A stretch of 64,000 bases of DNA, from assembly GCF_001277995.1 (NCBI RefSeq), contig NZ_CP009220.1, positions 1,798,001 through 1,862,000 of the forward strand, in the 5' to 3' direction. Positions within the stretch are counted from its first letter, which is position 1, and every line of letters begins with the position of its first letter. Shown here piece by piece: positions 58,631-64,000 of this stretch. The position numbers and the translations under genes were made by a program. The notes below the pieces were generated by a model that searched no databases, was not told the DNA's origin, and saw nothing but the letters and a program-made list of their open reading frames with translations. This DNA is from Corynebacterium deserti GIMN1.010. Its GTDB lineage: Bacteria > Actinomycetota > Actinomycetes > Mycobacteriales > Mycobacteriaceae.

Positions 58631-59797
58631 CTAGGCCTGGGCTAATCGGTCAATGAACGCATTCGCACGTGCGCGAGCTTCCACTTCCGTTGCCACAATA
58701 TCGTCGACGGAAGATGCTACACCAGCAAACTGGGAAGCTCCTTGGAGAACCTCGTCCACAACATCGACGATCTGCGGGAAGCGGATTCTTCCCTGCAAAA
58801 ACGCCGCCGCGGCTTCCTCGTTGGCAGCGTTGTAGGCGGCCGGAAAGGTGCCTTTTTGCTTTGCGACGCTTCTCGCCAGCTTCACAGCCGGGAACGCCAC
58901 ATCATCGACTGGCTCGAAATCCCATTGATGTGCGAGGGAAAAATCCAATGCTGGCTGCGCTTCGGGAACGCGATGCGGCCAATCCAACGCCAATGCGATG
59001 GGCAGCTTCATCGAAGGCGGTGATGCCTGAGCGATCGTTGCACCATCCTTGAATGTAATCATCGAGTGAATAATCGACTGCGGATGCACCGTGACATCTA
59101 TCAAGTCAGCATCGGTGTCAAACAGCAACGTCGCCTCGATCAGCTCCAGTCCCTTATTAATAAGGGTAGCGGAGTTGAGCGTATTCATCTGCCCCATCGC
59201 CCACGTTGGATGCGCCGCCGCCTGCTCAGGAGTGACATCCCACATCTTGTCCCTAGTCCAGCCCCTAAACGGACCACCAGATGCAGTAAGCACAATGCGC
59301 GCAACCTCATCCCTGGTACCTGAACGCAAACACTGGGCCATGGCCGAGTGCTCAGAATCAACGGGAATGATCTGGCCGTCCTTAGCTTGTGAGATTACAA
59401 ACTCTCCACCAGCAACCAGCGATTCTTTATTCGCCAACGCCAAGTATGTACCTTTGTTCAAAGTAGCCAACGTTGCTGACAATCCCAAGGAGCCCACCAG
59501 GGCATTCAGCACGGTGTGAGCATCAGATTCTTCCACAAGGGTCTTAGCTGCATCCGCACCGGAAATAACGCTGCCACCCAATGCAGCAGAAACTTCCCGG
59601 GCCGCGGCCTCCTGCGCGATAGCCACCTTAGATGCAGGCAAACCCAACGCAGTTGCCTGCTCAATCACCAACTGCGGGTTCGAACCCGCCGCTGCGATGC
59701 CTACTACCTCAAATTTGTCCGGGTTGTCGGCCACAACCTCCAACGCCTTAGTTCCAATCGAACCAGTGCTGCCGAGAATAAGGATCTTTTTAGTCAC
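58631..59797 (-). CDS. dxr: 1-deoxy-D-xylulose 5-phosphate reductoisomerase
   Basis: Dxr makes methylerythritol phosphate, the committed step of the MEP pathway. The 388-residue product from GTG at 59797 starts [19 protein letters not shown] (NADPH loop) and includes [12 protein letters not shown] and the substrate-binding [13 protein letters not shown]. The start was chosen because the NADPH-binding strand begins there and AGGGGA precedes it; a longer in-frame version (to 59875) adds a non-conserved tail. Confidence 0.94.
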   Translation of the reverse strand: MTKKILILGSTGSIGTKALEVVADNPDKFEVVGIAAAGSNPQLVIEQATALGLPASKVAIAQEAAAREVSAALGGSVISGADAAKTLVEESDAHTVLNALVGSLGLSATLATLNKGTYLALANKESLVAGGEFVISQAKDGQIIPVDSEHSAMAQCLRSGTRDEVARIVLTASGGPFRGWTRDKMWDVTPEQAAAHPTWAMGQMNTLNSATLINKGLELIEATLLFDTDADLIDVTVHPQSIIHSMITFKDGATIAQASPPSMKLPIALALDWPHRVPEAQPALDFSLAHQWDFEPVDDVAFPAVKLARSVAKQKGTFPAAYNAANEEAAAAFLQGRIRFPQIVDVVDEVLQGASQFAGVASSVDDIVATEVEARARANAFIDRLAQA

Positions 59798-60052
59798 TCC
59801 CCTATTGTTGCACCAACGCCCATCCCCTGGGGCACTACACCCATTTGGGGCAATCCAAAGGGATGTGTTTCGCATATAGCCAGCACTCAGACCCCATAAA
59901 CCCAGTTGGCAATCTCACGTTTGTCGTTGTTTTTTCGCTTGACCGCGCAAAATGTGAGAACATAGACGAAGTTAAACCAAGTTCTGTAGGTGCTTACCCA
60001 AACACGCATAATTATTCGGCGATGTTTTGGTTTGCGAATAAAGGAGTAAGAC

Positions 60053-60511
60053 GTGGCTGGTTCCTCCCACACGATTGAACCCGAGATCTACCGCGGTGTA
60101 TCCACCCTTGATGAGCCTTCGGCTGCATGGGGATGGCACGGTCTCAAGCGAAACACCATCCAAATCGCTGGCTGGATTTCCGTTCTGTTCATGCTCGGCT
60201 ACAACTTTGGTAACCACAAGGGCCACGTTGAAACCATCTGGCTTCTGGTCATCACTGCGTTGCTGATCATCGGTCTGCTGATTCACCTGTTTGAGCCAAA
60301 GCTCTCCCAGGTTCGCACCATCACCGCCCACAACAAGCCAGTTGGCCACGTTGAGCCAGATTGGACCTACGATCAGGCAACTCTGACCGGCACCTGGGGC
60401 AACCTCACCGACAACCAGCTGCGCTCCGTCAACATTGAGCCAAGCCGCGTTGCTCACCTTCGTGCAGCAGATGCAAACAAGGAAGATGCAAACAAGGAAC
60501 TGAACAACTAG
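60053..60511 (+). CDS. DUF2631 membrane protein
   Basis: The 152-residue protein has two membrane helices (IQIAGWISVLFMLGYNFG and IWLLVITALLIIGLLIHLF) between an N-terminal segment with SAAWGWHG and a polar C-terminus ending in a DANKED repeat. This is the actinobacterial DUF2631 family, often found near dxr. The start is GTG at 60053 with AAAGGAG nine bases upstream. Function unknown. Confidence 0.85.
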   Translation: MAGSSHTIEPEIYRGVSTLDEPSAAWGWHGLKRNTIQIAGWISVLFMLGYNFGNHKGHVETIWLLVITALLIIGLLIHLFEPKLSQVRTITAHNKPVGHVEPDWTYDQATLTGTWGNLTDNQLRSVNIEPSRVAHLRAADANKEDANKELNN

Positions 60512-60529
60512 TTCTTTTCACGCTTTCAC

Positions 60530-60577
60530 AACAGGCGGGAACATCGAGTTTTTTTCGATCTTCCCGCCTGTTTTTTA
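60530..60577. terminator. Bidirectional terminator, DUF2631 gene / ABC exporter
   Basis: AACAGGCGGGAA (60530-60541) pairs with TTCCCGCCTGTT (60561-60572), with an inner ATCGA/TCGAT extension, followed by a T6 run; the run overlaps the stop codon of the convergent permease gene. Confidence 0.92.
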
Positions 60578-62155
60578 TTTAACGAACGCCTTCACCTTGT
60601 CAAAGATCTCCGGCATCTTCGCATTCACCCGAGAAAGACAAGCCTTAACGACGACAAGATACACCACTATAGGCACTGCTATCGCAAGCAACTCTGCCCC
60701 GATGATGACAGCTGTTATGCCATTGATGTAACCGTAGACACCTAAAGCAATGGCGGGGATTGTCGGTACCCATCCCAAGAAAAGGGACGCAAAAGCACCG
60801 AGGAATGCTGCACCTGAGTATCCACTTTTGTCTCCCCACGGACTCGTTCCTGGCTTGGAGGTGGGATACGGGTTAAACGTGGTAACAAACAGCGACACCG
60901 CTGCACTCGAGATCAAAATTCCTGTAGCAATAAATACGATGAGCACTGCCATCGACAGGTTATCTGCCAATACCAATGTGATGACGGCGTACACCACAAA
61001 CATGACAGCACCTGGAAACATTGACGCCCAATGGCGTGGAAGTAACATCGTGGAGGGCTTCACTCCGGCAGAAATGTTGAGCCACAGCGATGGTCCGTCA
61101 TATCCAAAGTCATTGGTGGCGATCGCCCCAGCGAATGCCGCCATGAGCACCAAGCCGACGTAAATCATGAAAAAATCCACGGAGAAGCTTTGGAAAATAA
61201 AGATCACGCCCAACATCGGGAAGGTGATCAATGACGCCAGCAATCTTGAATCTCTGGTGATGTAGCGCAGGGTTCGGGAGAATATCGCGCCGCCAGCAGA
61301 CCAGCCGATGCCAGGAAGGAAAAGGACTCGGCCATCGGAGGAGTCAGTGGTCTTGGATTGTGTGCCACGTCCACCCCTATCTAAAGGTGCAGTTAGAGCA
61401 TTGTTAACCAGCATTGTCCACAGCCAGATTCCGGCTCCAAGATAAAACACGGCCAAGAAGGTGAGCATCCCTGCTTCTCCCCACTGCCCGATCGCTGTGG
61501 CTTCGGCAGCTCCTGCAGCGGCACCGAGTGGCGTCCACTTGGTTATTTGGCCAAGTAGGTCGATTTTGGACATTGCATCAGTACCAATAAGCAGGTTGTA
61601 GCCAAGCAAGAACAGCATGAATCCAACTGAGGCGATGATGCTCATGCGCTCTTTGCTAATTCGTGACGACGACCCCGACGACAACGCCGCTACCAGCTCT
61701 CCCAGCAACAATGTGGTGATCAAGGACATAAACATCGCTACGATGAGGACAGGCAACGCGAACAATGGCAAGAACATCGCAGCGACAATCGTGGTCACCA
61801 GGGTGCAGACGATCGCGGTGACCCCGCGTGACTGCATCACAGTGCTCAGCGCAAACCCGGGGAGCAACTCTTTGGCTTCGATGGGCATAACCGCAAAAGA
61901 GACGGGACTAAGTTGTCCCTCTCCCGACGGCCACATGATCGCTGCGATGACGTAGGCGATCATGCCGATACTCACGACACCGGCGAGAACTCCGTGTTGT
62001 CCCATATCAAGTCCCATGGCCAACATGAAGCTCATGCCCACAAGTCCGAGGAAAGAATACACCGAAATGAAAATGATCATCGTCCATGCCGCGGTGTTGC
62101 CTTTGACGGTGCGTCGCCACAAGGTGGCTTGAAGTTTCAGTAGTGTCTTGGTCAT
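60575..62155 (-). CDS. ABC transporter permease (exporter type)
   Basis: A 526-residue protein with about twelve to fourteen hydrophobic segments and a central charged loop (LDRGGRGTQSKTTDSSDGR). It is of the large actinobacterial two-subunit export permeases; substrate unknown. Its start overlaps the stop of the ATPase gene by four bases, so both are co-translated. Confidence 0.85.
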   Translation of the reverse strand: MTKTLLKLQATLWRRTVKGNTAAWTMIIFISVYSFLGLVGMSFMLAMGLDMGQHGVLAGVVSIGMIAYVIAAIMWPSGEGQLSPVSFAVMPIEAKELLPGFALSTVMQSRGVTAIVCTLVTTIVAAMFLPLFALPVLIVAMFMSLITTLLLGELVAALSSGSSSRISKERMSIIASVGFMLFLLGYNLLIGTDAMSKIDLLGQITKWTPLGAAAGAAEATAIGQWGEAGMLTFLAVFYLGAGIWLWTMLVNNALTAPLDRGGRGTQSKTTDSSDGRVLFLPGIGWSAGGAIFSRTLRYITRDSRLLASLITFPMLGVIFIFQSFSVDFFMIYVGLVLMAAFAGAIATNDFGYDGPSLWLNISAGVKPSTMLLPRHWASMFPGAVMFVVYAVITLVLADNLSMAVLIVFIATGILISSAAVSLFVTTFNPYPTSKPGTSPWGDKSGYSGAAFLGAFASLFLGWVPTIPAIALGVYGYINGITAVIIGAELLAIAVPIVVYLVVVKACLSRVNAKMPEIFDKVKAFVK

Positions 62156-62964
62156 TGTGGTGGCTCCTGTTCAGTGGTAGAGCCACCTAGCCATGACAGT
62201 GAGCCTTCGTGGAGAGCTCCACCACCGACAATGTCGACAAATACATCCGTCAGCGACTTGCCTTTTCGAACCTCATCAACATGGCCGGCGATCTCGACGA
62301 CGCCTTTGTTGATGATGGCGACGTGATCACACAGCCCCTCCACCAACTCCATAACATGCGAACTCAGCACAACCGTTCCACCTGATGCAGCGAAGTTTCG
62401 CAAGATTTGTTGGATTAGGCGCCCCGACACTGGATCCACGGCTTCCAACGGCTCATCAAGGATGAGGACCTGAGGATTGTGAAGCAGCGCTTGGGCCAAC
62501 AGGATCTTTTTCGTCATACCTGCTGAGTAGTCAACGATTTTCTTGTCACCGGTGTCACCGAGGCCGAGGGCGTCGAGAAGCTCTGTACTACGTTGGTGAA
62601 CCACCCCCTCATCCAGCCCGCGCAGCGCACCTACATAAGTGAGTAACTCTTGGCCCGAGAGTCGATCAAAAATGGGCAAGCCGTCGGCGAGGAGTCCCAT
62701 TGCGTCCTTGGCGTTGGTTGGTTCCTCCCACACGTTAAAACCGGCGATCCATGCGCTGCCGCGAGTGGGTCGAATCAATCCTGTTGCCATCGAGAGCATC
62801 GTGGTTTTACCAGCACCGTTTGGGCCAACGATGCCATAAATGGCACCACGGGGAATGTCGAGGTTGAGTTCGGATACCACCGTGGCATCACCATAAGTTT
62901 TGGTGAGTCCACGCACAGCAAACGCCTGGGTCGAAGGATCAGTGGGAGATATGGGATGTGTCAT
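62152..62964 (-). CDS. ABC transporter ATP-binding protein (CcmA/BcrA type)
   Basis: The 270-residue ATPase from the ATG at 62964 (MTHPISPTDPS, with AAGGACC upstream) has Walker A GPNGAGKTT, the signature YSAGMTKKILLAQAL and Walker B VLILDEPLEAVD. In Walker B region Leu-Glu-Ala replaces the usual Thr-Ser/Ala-Gly. It pairs with the following permease, presumably for export. The upstream in-frame extension to 63171 crosses the rlmN terminator and is not coding. Confidence 0.9.
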   Translation of the reverse strand: MTHPISPTDPSTQAFAVRGLTKTYGDATVVSELNLDIPRGAIYGIVGPNGAGKTTMLSMATGLIRPTRGSAWIAGFNVWEEPTNAKDAMGLLADGLPIFDRLSGQELLTYVGALRGLDEGVVHQRSTELLDALGLGDTGDKKIVDYSAGMTKKILLAQALLHNPQVLILDEPLEAVDPVSGRLIQQILRNFAASGGTVVLSSHVMELVEGLCDHVAIINKGVVEIAGHVDEVRKGKSLTDVFVDIVGGGALHEGSLSWLGGSTTEQEPPQ

Positions 62965-63039
62965 CAAGTAGGTCCTTGGGATGATCGGCGGCATGCTCAA
63001 ATTTCTTCGCCCCCTCAACGGTACCAGCGAGAACAAATG

Positions 63040-63079
63040 AAAAAGGCCTGTTGGTATCGATGATCGATACCAACAGGCC
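63040..63079 (-). terminator. rlmN terminator
   Basis: A perfect 17-bp inverted repeat (63045-63061 with 63063-63079) follows rlmN; the minus-strand exit is TTTTTC. Confidence 0.93.
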
Positions 63080-63095
63080 GTGGAAGAAGGCGTCG

Positions 63096-64000
63096 TTAAG
63101 CGCTTTCCTCTGCTGCCAGCTGACCGCAAGCTGCGGCAATTTCTTGCCCCTTGGTGTCGCGGACCGTACACGGTACGCCCTTCGCGATCACGCGGCGAAC
63201 GAACTCATCCTGACGAGCCTTCGGCGCAGCATCCCACTTGGAACCTGGAGTTGGGTTCAACGGAATGAGATTGACGTGGACACGGGAACCCAACGCCTTG
63301 TGCAGCTTCTCACCCAGCATGTCAGCGCGCCAATCCTGGTCGTTGACGTCACGGATCAATGCGTACTCAATGGACACGCGGCGGCCGGACTTATCGGCGT
63401 AGTAACGAGCAGCGTCCAAAACCTCAGCGACAGGCCAACGGTTGTTAACCGGCACCAAGGTGTCACGGAGCTCATCGTCTGGGGTGTGCAGGGAAACAGC
63501 CAAGGTGACAGACATCTCTTCGTCGGCAAGCTTCCTGATCGCAGGCGCCAAGCCCACGGTGGACACAGTGACACTGCGCTGAGAAATACCAAAGCCCGAC
63601 GGGCTGGGCTGCGTGATCTGTCGAACCGCGGACACCACGCGCTTGTAGTTAGCCAACGGCTCACCCATGCCCATAAACACAATGTTAGACAAACGACCGC
63701 CCTCTGTCTGCATCGTTGCAGCAGCATTGCGGACTTGGTCCACGATCTCACCGATGGAAAGGTTACGATCCAAACCGCCCTGGCCGGTTGCGCAGAATGG
63801 ACACGCCATGCCACAGCCAGCCTGAGAGGAAATACACAGCGTAGAGCGATCAGAATAACGCATGAGAACGGACTCTAGAAGCGTGCCATCGTGCAGCTTC
63901 CACAACGTCTTTTGCGTTTGATCATCATCGGTCTCCACCACGCGTAGAGGCTCCATCAAGGTAGGAAACAGCGCATCCTTGACCTCCTGGCGGACACCTT
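63096..64000 (-). CDS. rlmN: 23S rRNA (adenine2503-C2)-methyltransferase RlmN, N-terminus cut by window end
   Basis: The radical-SAM cysteine motif CGMACPFC, the GEPLANY loop and MGMGEP are present. RlmN methylates A2503 of 23S rRNA (and A37 of some tRNAs). The frame continues past the window end without a stop (…[19 protein letters not shown]), so about 65 N-terminal residues are missing. An internal start at 63959 would lack the needed N-terminal domain. Confidence 0.95.
   Translation of the reverse strand, partial: GVRQEVKDALFPTLMEPLRVVETDDDQTQKTLWKLHDGTLLESVLMRYSDRSTLCISSQAGCGMACPFCATGQGGLDRNLSIGEIVDQVRNAAATMQTEGGRLSNIVFMGMGEPLANYKRVVSAVRQITQPSPSGFGISQRSVTVSTVGLAPAIRKLADEEMSVTLAVSLHTPDDELRDTLVPVNNRWPVAEVLDAARYYADKSGRRVSIEYALIRDVNDQDWRADMLGEKLHKALGSRVHVNLIPLNPTPGSKWDAAPKARQDEFVRRVIAKGVPCTVRDTKGQEIAAACGQLAAEESA

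Noticed and set aside
59676..59696. GGGTTCGAACCC resembling a tRNA T-arm
   Set aside because: It is inside the dxr coding region and no tRNA arms surround it.

Overview
The window looks like chromosomal core DNA of a corynebacterium very close to Corynebacterium glutamicum. DapA, DapB, TruB and malate:quinone oxidoreductase read nearly residue for residue like the C. glutamicum proteins as I remember them, but not identically, so a sister species of that clade is likely. Supporting signs are mycothiol reductase, a MDMPI-type (mycothiol-linked) protein, a PptT/PptH-like pair, heme two-component and exporter genes, TANANT-like -10 boxes placed a few bases before ATG (leaderless transcripts), and gene order matching the mycobacterial ftsK-dapA-thyX-dapB, nusA-infB-rbfA and ispG-rip1-dxr blocks. 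I see no insertion sequence, prophage, CRISPR array, rRNA or tRNA.

Region 1 (1-17 kb): terC behind what appears to be a yybP-ykoY manganese riboswitch; ftsK; a MDMPI-family protein; RNase J, dapA, thyX and dapB on the minus strand; an AMIN-like lipoprotein; pnp and rpsO; a nucleoside hydrolase; then divergent ribF and truB. Region 2 (17-28 kb): a gene-poor stretch with degenerate repeats, then the minus-strand set pptA, PptH-like phosphatase, MATE exporter, DHH phosphoesterase (nrnA) and rbfA, followed by infB, ylxR, nusA and rimP. Genes of translation, ribosome maturation and (p)Ap/cyclic dinucleotide turnover are thus grouped.

Region 3 (28-46 kb): a ferritin-like lipoprotein, a complete oligopeptide ABC importer (oppA, oppB, oppC and a fused double ATPase), proS, yaaA, a chelatase-like AAA and VWA pair lying in different frames, uroporphyrinogen methyltransferase, selO, a VOC protein and mqo with a long structured 3' region. 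Region 4 (44-56 kb): an alpha/beta hydrolase, mycothione reductase, two paralogous small secreted proteins, a membrane protein, map, a lipoprotein PBP, the ChrSA-like two-component system and the divergent HrtBA-like heme exporter with two tandem dyads between them, then a decayed gene.

Region 5 (56-64 kb): ispG, rseP and dxr (MEP pathway plus site-2 protease), a DUF2631 membrane protein, an ABC exporter pair and the C-terminal part of rlmN, cut by the window end. The most interesting points are the terC riboswitch with its mutually exclusive terminator, the +1 frame offset splitting the chelatase protein, the unannotated pseudogene after hrtA, the 94-nt palindrome after mqo, the twin operators at hrtBA, the PptA/PptH overlap and the twin secreted proteins.
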